A DNA stretch of 64,000 nucleotides from an uncultured Opitutales bacterium (GTDB taxonomy: Bacteria; Verrucomicrobiota; Verrucomicrobiia; Opitutales; Intestinicryptomonadaceae). Made by a program: the position numbers and the translations under genes. Shown here in pieces: positions 48,543-58,603 of the stretch. The DNA is taken from the NCBI GenBank assembly GCA_944389175.1, contig CALXLK010000009.1:1-64000 (forward strand). Reading direction: 5' to 3'. Under the pieces are notes generated by a model, which was not told the origin of the DNA, did not search any database, and was given only the letters and a program-made list of their open reading frames with translations. Each line of letters begins with the position of its first letter. Positions within the stretch are counted from its first letter, which is position 1.

Positions 48543-50746
48543 GACAACCGATGAAAAGGCTTTTTTACATTTTTGCCGCGATAGCGACATCGTTATCGGC
48601 GGCGTACCTGACCGTCGTAATGCTCGCGCAATCCCGAGGTGCGATGGCCGAGATTTCGCGCCAATTCGATTCTTTTACTCAACGAAACGTTCGCATCAAG
48701 ACGGAAGAGGCCGTAAGGGAATGCCAGGCTGTGCAAAGGTCTATAAGCGCAAATTTTGACGAAGCTTTGTCAAATGTGCGTGGCGAACTTGCCGCGCTCG
48801 GGCCGGCGCAGGTTGGCAGCGGGTATGTGTGGATTAAAGCCCGCGGGCAAAATGGCGCCGGCAAAAGCGCGCGCATTGAAGTGCCCATACCTGTTTTTGG
48901 AGATACGCCGATAGTGCCGGAGAAAGATAAAAACGACAACCCCGTTAAAAACTGCAAAATATCCGAGCGTATTTTTGACCGAATACAAAACGGTAAGAAG
49001 ATACACGCCTCGATAATGACCAAGACGAATGCCGCGGGAGAAATGTTGCGAGTGGCCACGACACTCAAGGACGCCGACGGCCGACTCCTATTGGGAACGA
49101 AGCCCGAGGACAGTTCGGAGCCTGCGGCTATCGCGCACTCGATGCTTGCGCGAAAGACGTACACCGGGATACAAAACATAGCGGGCCGACCCTATATAAG
49201 CGTGTGCGAACCGTTGCTTGACCAGTACGGGGAGGTCATCGGCGCAGTCGAGTTTTTGAAAGACTTTAACGACATAGGTTTTGTTTTTGAAAACCTAGAA
49301 TCCGTGCGCATAGGCGACGACGGCTATCTGTGGGGCATCCGCATCGGCTCAGCCGGCGACCATTCATTGCAATTCTGCCGGGAAAGGCTTATGGGCGCGG
49401 AATCGGAAAGCGGCGCCATCAACTTCAACGAGGTGGGCTCCTCCCCCGACGAAATTGTCGATGCGGCCATATCTGCGGGCGAAAACAAAATATTGTTTCG
49501 CCCCTCGGAGAACTACGACGGGCTTTCGCGGAGAGGAAATAGTGCCGTCATAGCCTTCGCCTACTTTAAGCCGTGGAAAATGGTGATAGGCGCCACTCTG
49601 CACCGCGAGAATTTCGAATCTCGGCTAATCGACATAGAATTAGCAGTTAAAAACCGTCCGCTGTACAGCATGCCGATTGCGATATTTTCGGTAATGGTGT
49701 CGATGATTTTTGCGGCGATATTTGTAGGCAAGATTTCCTCCCAGCCAAAAAAGATAATGTCGGCCATCGACGACATGAAACTCTTTGACGAAAAATCGGC
49801 GCACAGAAAGTTGATTGAAGAAAGGGAGTCTGAATACATATCCATAGCCGAAACGGAAACGTTGCGCATAGAGGTGCTCAAGTGCGCAAAATTTATCTCC
49901 CGATACGTGCTGAGACTGTCGACGCTTTCAGCGGACATTCTTGAAAAGGCCGCCAAGATGAACGAGCGCGTCTGCTCCATTATGGCCCAAATGGACGACA
50001 AAATGGCGAAGCTCTCGGAGGTGCAAAACGCGCTTGCGGTCATAAGCAAGACGGCCGCCGTCCTCAATGAGGACTCGGGAGCGGCGCTCGAGGGAATGGG
50101 GAACTCGCTCGAGGAAATGAAAGAGGGCTCAAATCTGCTTTTGCAGCTTGAAGAAAACGCCAAAGCCCTAATTGCCGACTCTCAGAACGTCGAGTTTCAA
50201 CTTTCCGAGGTCAAGGACAAAGCCGACAAAGTTGCCGCGGTAGCCGCCGATATACGCACAGTAAGCGACAGAATAAACATGCTCGCCGTCAATGCCTCCA
50301 TCGAGGCCGAACGTTCAAAGGACGCCTCCGGATTCAAATCGGTTGCGGCCGAAGTGACAAAGCTTTCCGACACGACCGCTCTGTCGGCCTCGAGAATATC
50401 CGACACCGCCTCGGGCATGTGCGACTCGGTAAATTCGGGAGTCGACGAGATGAAAAATTTCTCGCTTATCATGCTGGGTTGCAAAGAGTCGATTAAAAGC
50501 GTCCGCCAGATGATTTCGACGGCCCAAAGGACGACATTCGAGCTCTCGCCAAAATTCAAAGACATTTCGCGCGGAATATACTCTCACGCTCAAAGCGTAT
50601 CCGCCATTGAAGAGGGCGTAAACAAGCTCTATAGCCGCGCCGTCGAAAGCAAAGCCATATCCGCGCGTCTAAAAAGCGACATCGACACATTAAGCGCAAC
50701 GGCGGAGGCCATAAAACAGCGCATGCGCTACTTCAAAACCATATAG
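48539..50746 (+). CDS. Double-Cache methyl-accepting chemotaxis-like receptor 2
   Basis: A 735-residue paralogue-like partner of the preceding receptor, translationally coupled by an ATGA overlap. It has an N-terminal transmembrane helix (about 7-28), a Cache3-Cache2-like sensor (AAGEMLRVATTLKDADGRLLLG; YISVCEPLLDQYGEVIGAVEF), a second transmembrane helix at about 374-397, and a helical cytoplasmic domain. The signalling tip, SDRINMLAVNASIEAERSKD followed by ASGFKSVAAEVTKLSDTT, is further degraded than in receptor 1: the Gly-Arg-Gly-Phe-Ala motif is replaced. It may have lost binding to CheA/CheW or may signal differently. The two proteins could form a mixed receptor. There is no terminator obvious directly after it. 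Confidence 0.83.
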   Translation: MRQPMKRLFYIFAAIATSLSAAYLTVVMLAQSRGAMAEISRQFDSFTQRNVRIKTEEAVRECQAVQRSISANFDEALSNVRGELAALGPAQVGSGYVWIKARGQNGAGKSARIEVPIPVFGDTPIVPEKDKNDNPVKNCKISERIFDRIQNGKKIHASIMTKTNAAGEMLRVATTLKDADGRLLLGTKPEDSSEPAAIAHSMLARKTYTGIQNIAGRPYISVCEPLLDQYGEVIGAVEFLKDFNDIGFVFENLESVRIGDDGYLWGIRIGSAGDHSLQFCRERLMGAESESGAINFNEVGSSPDEIVDAAISAGENKILFRPSENYDGLSRRGNSAVIAFAYFKPWKMVIGATLHRENFESRLIDIELAVKNRPLYSMPIAIFSVMVSMIFAAIFVGKISSQPKKIMSAIDDMKLFDEKSAHRKLIEERESEYISIAETETLRIEVLKCAKFISRYVLRLSTLSADILEKAAKMNERVCSIMAQMDDKMAKLSEVQNALAVISKTAAVLNEDSGAALEGMGNSLEEMKEGSNLLLQLEENAKALIADSQNVEFQLSEVKDKADKVAAVAADIRTVSDRINMLAVNASIEAERSKDASGFKSVAAEVTKLSDTTALSASRISDTASGMCDSVNSGVDEMKNFSLIMLGCKESIKSVRQMISTAQRTTFELSPKFKDISRGIYSHAQSVSAIEEGVNKLYSRAVESKAISARLKSDIDTLSATAEAIKQRMRYFKTI

Positions 50747-50799
50747 AAAAAATGCGCATAGAGGCAGGAAAATACCCGCTTGCATTTTATCGCAACGCT

Positions 50800-50945
50800 C
50801 AAACAATCCGCCTCAGTTTCCCGTATGTTTCGTGATTTTTAAGCAAAGAGCGCTTTTTGCTCGCTGCCGGTAAAAGATGGGCGGATGTATATCGACCTCC
50901 CCCCGCGCGAAATGGGAATAGGGGGAAAGATGTGGAAAGGGTAAG
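50800..50945. repeat. Purine-rich intergenic block E
   Basis: This lies between the convergent ends of receptor 2 and comM. CATACGGGAAA occurs on the minus strand (50827-50817), and GGGGAAAGATG (50922-50932) is shared exactly with block D. The plus strand is GA-rich from 50910. Confidence 0.4.
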
Positions 50946-50972
50946 CCGCGCAGTTGCGCCAAAAATCCGGCG

Positions 50973-52502
50973 CTAAAATTCCCTGTCGAGGGCGCGGTAG
51001 TTGATAGCCTCGAGCAAGTGGTGGGTTTGAATATCGAGAGAATCGTCGAGGTCGGCGATTGTGCGGGATACTTTAAGGATTCTATCCCAGGCTCTGGCGG
51101 AGAGACCGAGATCGTTCATGGCAGACACAAGCAGAGAGCTTTTTTTATCGTCCAAATTGCAATAGCGCCTCAGCATCGGAGCCGTCATATCGGCGTTTGA
51201 ATGTATGGGCGTCCCGGCGAAGCGCCTCTGCTGAATAGTGCGGGCGGCCACTACCCGGCGGCGTATCGCCTCGGAAGATTCGGCGGGCTTGCCGGAACGA
51301 ATATCTTCGACGCTCAGGGCGGCGGCTTCCACATGTATGTCTATTCTATCGAGCATCGGCCCCGACACCCGCGCCCTGTATGCGCGTATTTGCTGGGGAG
51401 TGCAGCGGCAACGGCGCTGCGTGCTGCCGTAATAGCCGCATTTGCACGGATTCATCGCCGCCACGAGCATAAATTTACACGGAAGCGTTATCTTGCCCGC
51501 CGCCCGCGAAATTGTAAGGCGCCCGTCCTCCATGGGCTGTCGGAGATTGTCGAGCACGCTGCCAAATTCCGGAAGCTCGTCGAGGAAGAGGACGCCGTTG
51601 TGCGCCAAAGAAACCTCTCCGGGCTTTGGATTTGGCCCTCCGCCGACGAGTCCGACCTTACTTATAGTATGGTGCGGCGCGCGAAACGGCCTCTTAAAGC
51701 GCCTGTACTCGGCCGCCTTCGTAAGCCCCGCCGCCGAATAGACGCCTAAAATCTCCAGGAACTCCTCGTAGGTGGGCAGCGGCATTATTGTGGGAATGCG
51801 CTTTGCAATCATGCTTTTGCCAGAACCCGGAGGGCCCACCATTAAAAGATTATGCCCCCCCGCTACGGCAACTTCAACGGCTCTGCGCACTTGAAACTGA
51901 CCCTTGACGTCCGCGAAATCGACATCGAAAATTCCGTCATTTTCTCCGGGCAAAAGTTCCTTCGGCTGGGATATTTTTTGAATGTTGGCCTTGCCGAGAA
52001 AGAAATCTACAAGCTCGCGCAATGTGCGCGGGGCAAAGACATCAACCCCCTCTACGAGACTGGCCTCATACGCAGATTCCGGAGGCAATATGACGCCCTT
52101 TTTGCCCGACTTTTTTGCAAGCAAAGCCATTGCCACCCCGCCGGATATGGCGCGCAAACTGCCCGAGAGGCTCAGTTCCCCTGCTATTATGTAATCCTGC
52201 ATCGGCGCCTGGCTTACCACGCCCAGAGAGGCCAATATCGCAAGCGATATGGGCAGGTCGTAGATGGGACCCTCTTTTTTTATGTCTCCGGGGGCCAGAT
52301 TTACCGTCATCTTTGTCGAGGGCATGCAAAAGCCGCTATTTGCCATCGCCGAGGACACCCTGTTTAGGGACTCCTTAACCGCAGCGTCGGGAAGCCCGAC
52401 TATAAAAATTTTCGGCTCTCCGCTCTCTCCGGAATTGACCTCGACATCCACCGGCAGAGCATCCACGCCGAACAACGCCCCCGAATGCAGTCTTGAAAAC
52501 AT
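50973..52502 (-). CDS. ComM/YifB-family Mg chelatase-like ATPase
   Basis: A 509-residue AAA+ protein of the ComM/YifB family. ComM is a branch-migration helicase that helps incorporate transformed DNA in naturally competent bacteria. I place the start at 52502 ([15 protein letters not shown]), the family N-terminus; the longer frame adds an Arg-rich stretch with no match. The N-terminal Lon-like domain has [15 protein letters not shown], Walker A is GPPGSGKS (223-230), Walker [10 protein letters not shown], and the Cys-rich insert [15 protein letters not shown] is typical. Catalytic residues are intact. It is divergent from the PncC-like gene, 80 bp away. Confidence 0.92.
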   Translation of the reverse strand: MFSRLHSGALFGVDALPVDVEVNSGESGEPKIFIVGLPDAAVKESLNRVSSAMANSGFCMPSTKMTVNLAPGDIKKEGPIYDLPISLAILASLGVVSQAPMQDYIIAGELSLSGSLRAISGGVAMALLAKKSGKKGVILPPESAYEASLVEGVDVFAPRTLRELVDFFLGKANIQKISQPKELLPGENDGIFDVDFADVKGQFQVRRAVEVAVAGGHNLLMVGPPGSGKSMIAKRIPTIMPLPTYEEFLEILGVYSAAGLTKAAEYRRFKRPFRAPHHTISKVGLVGGGPNPKPGEVSLAHNGVLFLDELPEFGSVLDNLRQPMEDGRLTISRAAGKITLPCKFMLVAAMNPCKCGYYGSTQRRCRCTPQQIRAYRARVSGPMLDRIDIHVEAAALSVEDIRSGKPAESSEAIRRRVVAARTIQQRRFAGTPIHSNADMTAPMLRRYCNLDDKKSSLLVSAMNDLGLSARAWDRILKVSRTIADLDDSLDIQTHHLLEAINYRALDREF

Positions 52503-52582
52503 ACACGCATTAAATCTTAACGGCGCTTTTTTAGCAAGAAATTTGTATTGCCTTGTCCGAATAAAAATGCCGTATTCAGACC

Positions 52583-53092
52583 ATGTACCCCGACTTTTCC
52601 GACGAAATCCTGGGCATATCGGCCCGCATTGTAAGCCTCTACACAGACAGAGGCCTGTTTTTGTGCGGGGCCGAATCGTGCACCGGCGGAGCCTGCGCCT
52701 CGGCCATAGTGGCAACCCCCGGGGCAAGCCGAATTTTTAGAGGATCGGCGGTGTGCTATTGCGACGGGGCAAAGGAAAAAATTCTCGGCGTAAAAGCCTC
52801 AACCATTGAAAAGTTTTTTGCCGAAAGCAGCCGGTGCGCGGAAGAAATGGCCTTCGGCGCCCTCGGCCTCTACGAGGCCGACATCGCCTTTGCCACGACA
52901 GGCTTTCTCGACGCCAACGTAGGCGGCAAACCCGAATCTTTGCGCGGCATCGTGTTCGCGGCGATTGCCATGCGCGGAAGGCGGGAGGCCCTTGTAAATA
53001 GAATAAGCCTCGACCCATCCAACGAGCGCAATTTCAACCGCCTTTACTGTGTGCTTGAGGTAATGAAGATGATAGAAAAAGCAGCTCTATAA
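52583..53092 (+). CDS. CinA C-terminal/PncC-like protein, atypical
   Basis: A 169-residue protein resembling the stand-alone CinA C-terminal domain, which includes nicotinamide-nucleotide amidase PncC. AESCTGG (30-36) contains the catalytic Ser, and [19 protein letters not shown] matches the conserved YxxxAKxxxLGV block. The usual GVSGIAGPDGG segment is replaced by [12 protein letters not shown], which could change or remove activity. The domain lacks the N-terminal MoCF-like half of full CinA. Its position next to comM, both linked to competence or DNA uptake in other bacteria, may be chance. Confidence 0.75.
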   Translation: MYPDFSDEILGISARIVSLYTDRGLFLCGAESCTGGACASAIVATPGASRIFRGSAVCYCDGAKEKILGVKASTIEKFFAESSRCAEEMAFGALGLYEADIAFATTGFLDANVGGKPESLRGIVFAAIAMRGRREALVNRISLDPSNERNFNRLYCVLEVMKMIEKAAL

Positions 53093-53854
53093 GGGGAAAA
53101 AAGTACCCGACGCAATATTCCGCCCGACTCCGCCCTTTTTGAAAACCGCCTAAAATTCTCGAAGCAAAGACAAGAATAAAAAGCGCACATGAATATAGCC
53201 CAAGTATTAACGGAGCATCGGCTGCATTTTATACATTGCGTGTAAATAAATTTTACGTTTTTAAATTAATATATAACTTATAAAATTTTGCCGCCCGCGC
53301 ACCGCTCGCGCGTTTTTTTTCGCCCAATTCCAGGGGTGGATTGGGAAAATACGGGAAGAGAACCAAATCTATATGGGAAGGGGGAAAGTGTGCGTGGTAG
53401 CGCGTACATGTATGTGGCGGTAGTTTTTGTGTGGAGTGGGGAGAGGGAAAAAATTAGAGATGGAGAAAAAAAAGGAAAAAGGCGGGAAGGAAAATAAAGA
53501 GGAAAGATTGCCTTTTTGTGTAAGCGAGTGTTTTTTTGTGCGGCTATGAATGAGTGAAGATTGGATGAAACGGGAAAGAGATAGTGTGTGTTCTTTTTTG
53601 AAAAAAAAGATAATAAGAGTTTAAAAAGAAGATGAAAGGCAATGCAACGAATATAAAACGCGGCGCAGGGCGACATAATTTTTAAAGGCTTGCAATATTT
53701 GCCATCGCCCCGCTTCCCTTTTCTTTCCGCGCAGACATCCAATCAAATACAACTGCCGCTAAAAGACTGCAAAAATCAAGACACGCCCATCTGAATATAT
53801 TGAAAAAATACAAATATACCCTGCCGCCCTTCCGAAAAACCTCCGTTGCATGGA
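53093..53854 (+). repeat. Long gene-free stretch with purine-rich block F
   Basis: About 760 bases between the convergent ends of the PncC-like gene and the mutase operon. From about 53325 to 53600 the plus strand is strongly GA-rich and C-poor. It contains AGGGGTGGA (53332-53340), AAAATACGGGAAG (53346-53358), GTGGAGTGG (53431-53439) and GGGGGAAAG (around 53380). It is the longest of the purine-rich blocks and shares words with blocks A, C, D and E. The antisense reading frame across it is low-complexity and I do not call it a gene. Confidence 0.5.
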
Positions 53855-53884
53855 CAAAAAAAACGCCGCTTTGAAAAAGCGGCG
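53855..53884 (-). terminator. Terminator of the methylmalonyl-CoA mutase operon
   Basis: A 9-bp stem, CGCCGCTTT (53864-53872) with AAAGCGGCG (53876-53884), followed on the minus strand by T8. It is 24 nt past the stop. Confidence 0.92.
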
Positions 53885-53907
53885 CGAAAATTTTGTGCGA
53901 AAGAAAA

Positions 53908-56088
53908 TTAAGCCTCGAGAAGTTCGAGCATTTTCTTTGCGGAATCGGCGATCTTTGTGCCGGGGCCAAATATTGCGGCTGCGCCGTGGTCGAAGAGGAA
54001 CTGGTAGTCTTGGACGGGAATGACGCCGCCGACAACGACCATGATATCCTCGCGGCCGAGCTTTTTGAGCTCCTGAACCAGCTGCGGCAACAGAGTCTTG
54101 TGGCCTGCGGCCAGCGAGCTCATGCCGACAATGTGGACATCGTTTTCGACGGCCATCTTTGCCGTTTCTTCCGGAGTCTGGAACAGGGGACCGACATCGA
54201 CGTCGAATCCGAGGTCGGCATAGCCCGTGGCGACAACCTTTGCGCCGCGGTCGTGGCCGTCCTGCCCCATTTTTGCTATGAGGATTCTCGGCTTGCGGCC
54301 TTCGCGAGCCTCGAACTTTTTAATCATGTCGGCGATTTCGTTCACAGTCTTTATGTTGTTTGCGTTCTTTGTCAGTTCCTTGCCGTATACGCCGTCGATA
54401 GAGCGGATTACGGCCTTATAGCGGCCAAATACCTTTTCGCAAGCCATGGATATTTCACCCAAGCTCGCCCTGGCTTTCGCGGCCTCGACGCTCAATTCGA
54501 GCAGGTTGCCCTTGCCCGTAGCAGCGCAATTTGTAATCTCGTCAAGTATGCGGCGAACCTGAGCGTTGTCGCGGTTTGCGCGCAGCTTTTCAAGCTTGCG
54601 TATCTGAGCCTCGCGCACGGCGGTATTGTCGATGTCGAGAATGTCCAGCGGCTGCTCCTTTTCGAGCCTGTATTTCGTCAGGCCTACAATCGTCTCCATT
54701 CCGCCGTCGATTCTGGCCTGGCGGCGCGCCGAAGCCTCCTCAATGCGCAGTTTAGGCAGACCAGCCTCAATGGCCTTCGTCATGCCGCCGTGCTCTTCGA
54801 CTTCGCTGATGTGGTTCCACGCCGAGCGCGCCAACTCGTCGGTCAGCTTCTCTACGTAGTATGAACCGGCCCACGGATCGATTACGCGGCAAATGCCGGT
54901 CTCGTCCTGCAAATACAGCTGCGTGTTGCGGGCAATTCTCGCGGAGAAGTCGGTCGGCAAAGCAATCGCCTCGTCGAGGGCGTTTGTGTGCAAGCTCTGG
55001 GTGTGGCCCAAAGCCGCGCCCATGGCCTCGACGCACGTGCGCGTTACGTTGTTGAACGGATCCTGCTCCGTCAACGACCAACCCGATGTCTGAGAGTGCG
55101 TGCGCAACGCAAGGCTCTTGGGATCCTGCGGATCAAAGCCCTTTACGATTTTCGCCCACAACATTCTCGCCGCGCGCATCTTGGCAACTTCCATGAAGTA
55201 GTTCTTGCCTATCGCCCAGAAGAACGACAGACGCGGAGCGAACTGGTCAACCTTCAGCCCGGCCTTTATGCCTTCGCGCAAGTATTCCAAACCGTCGGCA
55301 AGCGTGTAGGCCATTTCCAAATCGGCCGTGGCGCCCGCCTCCTGCATGTGGTAGCCCGAAATCGATATGCTGTTAAACTTGGGCATGTTCTTCGACGTGT
55401 ACGCAAAAATATCGCCGATAATCTTCATCGAGGGCGTCGGCGGATATATGTAGGTATTGCGCACCATGAACTCTTTGAGAATGTCGTTCTGAATTGTTCC
55501 GGCAAGCTGTTCAAGCTTTGCGCCCTGCTCCAAACCGGCCACAATGTAGAAAGCCATAATCGGCAAAACAGCCCCGTTCATCGTCATCGAAACCGATACC
55601 TGCGAGAGCGGGATTTTGTCAAAGAGGACTTCCATGTCCATAATAGAGTCTACTGCCACGCCCGCCTTGCCGACGTCGCCAACGACGCGCGGATGGTCGG
55701 AGTCGTAGCCTCTGTGGGTGGCCAAGTCAAACGCGATCGAAAGCCCCTTCTGGCCGGCGGCCAAATTGCGCCTGTAAAACGCGTTGGATTCCTCCGCCGT
55801 CGAGAAACCGGCGTACTGGCGAACCGTCCACGGGCGAACAACATACATAGTCGCATACGGCCCGCGCAAGTACGGGGCAATGCCCGCCGTAAAATCGAGG
55901 TGCTCAAGACCCTCGTAATCCGCCTTCGTATAAAGGGGCTTTACTCGGATGCGTTCCATCGTATCGGCAACGAGCGAATCGGCAGAAACCCCCGTTGCAT
56001 TCTTTACTGCGTCCTCCCACTGCTGTTGCGAAACTTTGTCGGAGGAAAACTCCAATCCAATCTTACTAAAATCAGGATTCTTGTTCAT
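53908..56088 (-). CDS. mutB: Methylmalonyl-CoA mutase large (catalytic) subunit
   Basis: A 726-residue adenosylcobalamin enzyme that converts succinyl-CoA and methylmalonyl-CoA into each other. The barrel domain has the family opening [25 protein letters not shown], then [16 protein letters not shown], and [15 protein letters not shown]. The C-terminal B12-binding domain (from about 590) has [15 protein letters not shown], with the His that binds cobalt. All residues typical of the active subunit are present. It follows the small subunit by 18 bp with an AAAGGTG ribosome site. No cobalamin riboswitch is seen. Confidence 0.97.
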   Translation of the reverse strand: MNKNPDFSKIGLEFSSDKVSQQQWEDAVKNATGVSADSLVADTMERIRVKPLYTKADYEGLEHLDFTAGIAPYLRGPYATMYVVRPWTVRQYAGFSTAEESNAFYRRNLAAGQKGLSIAFDLATHRGYDSDHPRVVGDVGKAGVAVDSIMDMEVLFDKIPLSQVSVSMTMNGAVLPIMAFYIVAGLEQGAKLEQLAGTIQNDILKEFMVRNTYIYPPTPSMKIIGDIFAYTSKNMPKFNSISISGYHMQEAGATADLEMAYTLADGLEYLREGIKAGLKVDQFAPRLSFFWAIGKNYFMEVAKMRAARMLWAKIVKGFDPQDPKSLALRTHSQTSGWSLTEQDPFNNVTRTCVEAMGAALGHTQSLHTNALDEAIALPTDFSARIARNTQLYLQDETGICRVIDPWAGSYYVEKLTDELARSAWNHISEVEEHGGMTKAIEAGLPKLRIEEASARRQARIDGGMETIVGLTKYRLEKEQPLDILDIDNTAVREAQIRKLEKLRANRDNAQVRRILDEITNCAATGKGNLLELSVEAAKARASLGEISMACEKVFGRYKAVIRSIDGVYGKELTKNANNIKTVNEIADMIKKFEAREGRKPRILIAKMGQDGHDRGAKVVATGYADLGFDVDVGPLFQTPEETAKMAVENDVHIVGMSSLAAGHKTLLPQLVQELKKLGREDIMVVVGGVIPVQDYQFLFDHGAAAIFGPGTKIADSAKKMLELLEA

Positions 56089-56106
56089 CTATACAACACC
56101 TTTCTA

Positions 56107-58179
56107 TTATAGAACGCCGAGGTCGCTCAAAACCGATTTTAAGACCTCGTAGTTGTTGCTCTTTATATTGATGAAGCCGTCGCAACCGGCGCCTCTGTAG
56201 ACGGGCTCGAGCTCTTCCGGAGCGGCCCCTGCCATATATACCACGCTCTCGGGCTTTAGCGCCTTTATCGCCTTAGAAACGGCAGGCACCAATTCCGGAT
56301 ACGTAGCGTCGGTGGAACAAATTACGGCGTACTTGCAACCGCTGTCGGCAAACGCCTTTGCGGCGGCGTCGGCATCGGCGAATCCGTTGGGGTAGACAAC
56401 GTCGAAACCGCCGACCTCAAAGAAGCCGCGGATAAAATCTGCGCGAATCTTGTGCTGGACAAGCGGGCCCATCGTCGCCAAGAAAATCTTGGGCGCCGAA
56501 CCGTTCTTTGCCTTGTAGTCGGCGCTGGCCACGCGCAGTTTTTCAAAGTGCTCCACAGCCCTGTGGATGTCGAGGGGCTTTACGCTTTCAGAAGCGTTGC
56601 ACTTGCAAACAGCCTGGCGCATTTCGCCAATCGAGGCGCCCTTTTCGGCGGCCTCTGCGAGCTTTTCCATGCCGCATTTGGGGCAAAGCTTGCCTATCTC
56701 GACCTCCTTGCGGGCAGCGGAAACCGCCGCAGAACGATCCTTAAAGACTTTTGCCAGATCGTCGCAGTTGGCAGGAAGCGGCTTTTCGGTCATGTTCGCG
56801 TAGTTGTTTGTACCCACGACAGAGCTCCTGCGGCTGTCGTACCCCTTGCGGCGAAGCGCCGAAACAGCTGCAATTTTGTCCTGGACGAAACCCGATTTCA
56901 AAGCCTCGAGCATACCGCCGAGCTTTTCTATCTCGACGAACATATCCCATGCCCTCTGGGCGACAGCGCGCGTGAGCGTCTCGACGTAATACGAGCCGCC
57001 AGCCGGGTCAGCCACGTCGGAAAGGCCGCATTCCTCTTGAAGGATAACCTGCTGGTTCCTTGCAATGCGCTCCGAGAATTCGTCGGGCTTGCGTATGATT
57101 TCGTCAAAGGCGCCTACCGTCATGGAATCGGTGCCGCCGATTACGCCGGAGAAAGCCTCCGTGGCGGTTCTGAGCATGTTGACATACGGGTCGAACTTCG
57201 TCTTGTTGAAGAACGCCGTGCGCGCGTTTACCTTTATTTTCAAGGAGTCGCCAGTGCCGCCGAAAGCCTTTACCATGTTGGCCCACAGCACTCTGGCCGC
57301 CCTGAATTTTGCAATTTCCATGAAGAAATTCGAGCCGAGCGCGAAACGGAACCTGACCAATGCGGCCACGTCGTCTATTTCCATGCCGCGCTCGAGCATT
57401 GCCCTAATATAGTAGGAAGCCGTGGCCATTGCGCAGGCCAATTCTTCGACGACGCTCGCGCCGGCCGAGGAATAGGGCATGGTGTCGACGCCTATCGCGC
57501 CGAACTGCTTGGCGTTTTTGGCGCAGTACGAGGCAATCATATGCATTTCGTTGAGCGCGCAATCCATGGAGCGCGGAAGAGAGCCGCCCGAAGCCAAAGT
57601 GCCCAGGGGGTCGAACCTTATTCCGCCTGATATCTTTTTGCCGACGGAGGCCGCCAGGAACGCAGCAAACACGGGTGCAGCTGAGGATTGTGTTGAAATG
57701 TTAACGTCGACGCACTCAAGCGCGACGCCCTTGAGGGCTTTTTTGAAATCTTCGGCCGTGCTGATTGACAAACCGCATGCTCCGACATCTCCCTCTTTGG
57801 ACTTATCCGCATCGATGCCGTTTGCCGAGGGCTTGTCGAGGACAATTTCGATGGAAGTCTGCCCCTTGTTCAGGGCGTCGAGAATCTTTGCGTTAAATTC
57901 CTCGGGCGTGGCCGCCGAAAGCTCCTGAGAAATAAGCCACGGCTTTGTCTTGTTGCCGTCGGGTTTTACGCCCCTGACAAAATCTCCGAATCCCGGAGGC
58001 GTCGGTTCAAAATCGACGTCTGAACGGTTGTATATCGGCTTCAACACGATACCCTCGGGGGTCTTCGTGTTCATTTTCTTGTCAAACGGAGCACCTTTTA
58101 GAAGTTTTTCAGCCGCGGCGTACCATTCTTCGTACGTAGCCGGCTTGAACTCCGAAAATAGAGACTGTTTGTCTTGCAT
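56107..58179 (-). CDS. mutA: Methylmalonyl-CoA mutase small subunit
   Basis: The 690-residue non-catalytic beta subunit of the heterodimeric mutase. It has the barrel and B12-like domains, but the cobalt-binding DxHxxG is replaced by LVQHKIRADF, as normal for MutA. The N-terminal FSEFKPATYEEWYAAAEKLL and the TKPWLISQE block are typical. AAGGAAG lies 4 nt before the ATG. A possible promoter lies about 85 bp upstream (TTGACT at 58286-58281 on the minus strand with a weak -10). It is first in the operon, as usual. Confidence 0.95.
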   Translation of the reverse strand: MQDKQSLFSEFKPATYEEWYAAAEKLLKGAPFDKKMNTKTPEGIVLKPIYNRSDVDFEPTPPGFGDFVRGVKPDGNKTKPWLISQELSAATPEEFNAKILDALNKGQTSIEIVLDKPSANGIDADKSKEGDVGACGLSISTAEDFKKALKGVALECVDVNISTQSSAAPVFAAFLAASVGKKISGGIRFDPLGTLASGGSLPRSMDCALNEMHMIASYCAKNAKQFGAIGVDTMPYSSAGASVVEELACAMATASYYIRAMLERGMEIDDVAALVRFRFALGSNFFMEIAKFRAARVLWANMVKAFGGTGDSLKIKVNARTAFFNKTKFDPYVNMLRTATEAFSGVIGGTDSMTVGAFDEIIRKPDEFSERIARNQQVILQEECGLSDVADPAGGSYYVETLTRAVAQRAWDMFVEIEKLGGMLEALKSGFVQDKIAAVSALRRKGYDSRRSSVVGTNNYANMTEKPLPANCDDLAKVFKDRSAAVSAARKEVEIGKLCPKCGMEKLAEAAEKGASIGEMRQAVCKCNASESVKPLDIHRAVEHFEKLRVASADYKAKNGSAPKIFLATMGPLVQHKIRADFIRGFFEVGGFDVVYPNGFADADAAAKAFADSGCKYAVICSTDATYPELVPAVSKAIKALKPESVVYMAGAAPEELEPVYRGAGCDGFINIKSNNYEVLKSVLSDLGVL

Positions 58180-58603
58180 ATACTTCCTTGCGTTAAGTTA
58201 ACCGCCCAATAAAACAAAGAACGTTATTCACCTATTTAGCGGTATAAACTAAAGGGTGGTTATTTCATATAAAATGCGCTAGTCAAGCTTTATCTATCTT
58301 TTTAATCCCCGTAAAAAAGCCTCGCGCGCCAAATATCGGCGGCAAACGGCCCCTTTTGGGAAAATCGCCGTGTTTTTGCAGCGAGCGGCAAATGCGAGCA
58401 AAATTTGGTTGACGTTTTTTTGCCTTTGATTCTTTTAGGTGGGTTTTCGTTTAACTGAGGACTTTCATTTGAAATATACCGAGGGCCACTAATACAGAAT
58501 ACGTTATCAAAAACAAGGAGCATCAACGGCAACTGCCGGGTTCGTGTTTAAAGACACAAACCCGCAAGCACGGCCCTCAAAAAAAAATCAATATCCCAAC
58601 ACC
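58180..58603. other. Divergent intergenic region of mutA and the MFS gene
   Basis: The region holds the promoters of both genes. The plus strand has TTGACG near 58410 without a convincing -10. A hairpin (58538-58546 with 58555-58563, one mismatch) lies in the leader of the MFS gene. I do not recognise a B12 riboswitch or any named element. Confidence 0.4.

Noticed and set aside
53278-53742. A 154-codon minus-strand ORF
   Set aside because: It is antisense to the purine-rich block F and made of Ser/Phe/Pro/Leu low-complexity sequence.
54988-56112. A 374-codon plus-strand ORF
   Set aside because: It is antisense to mutB and rich in Arg, typical of shadows of GC-rich genes.
58180-58603. Cobalamin riboswitch ahead of mutA
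   Set aside because: I looked for the B12 box and a long structured leader and found neither.
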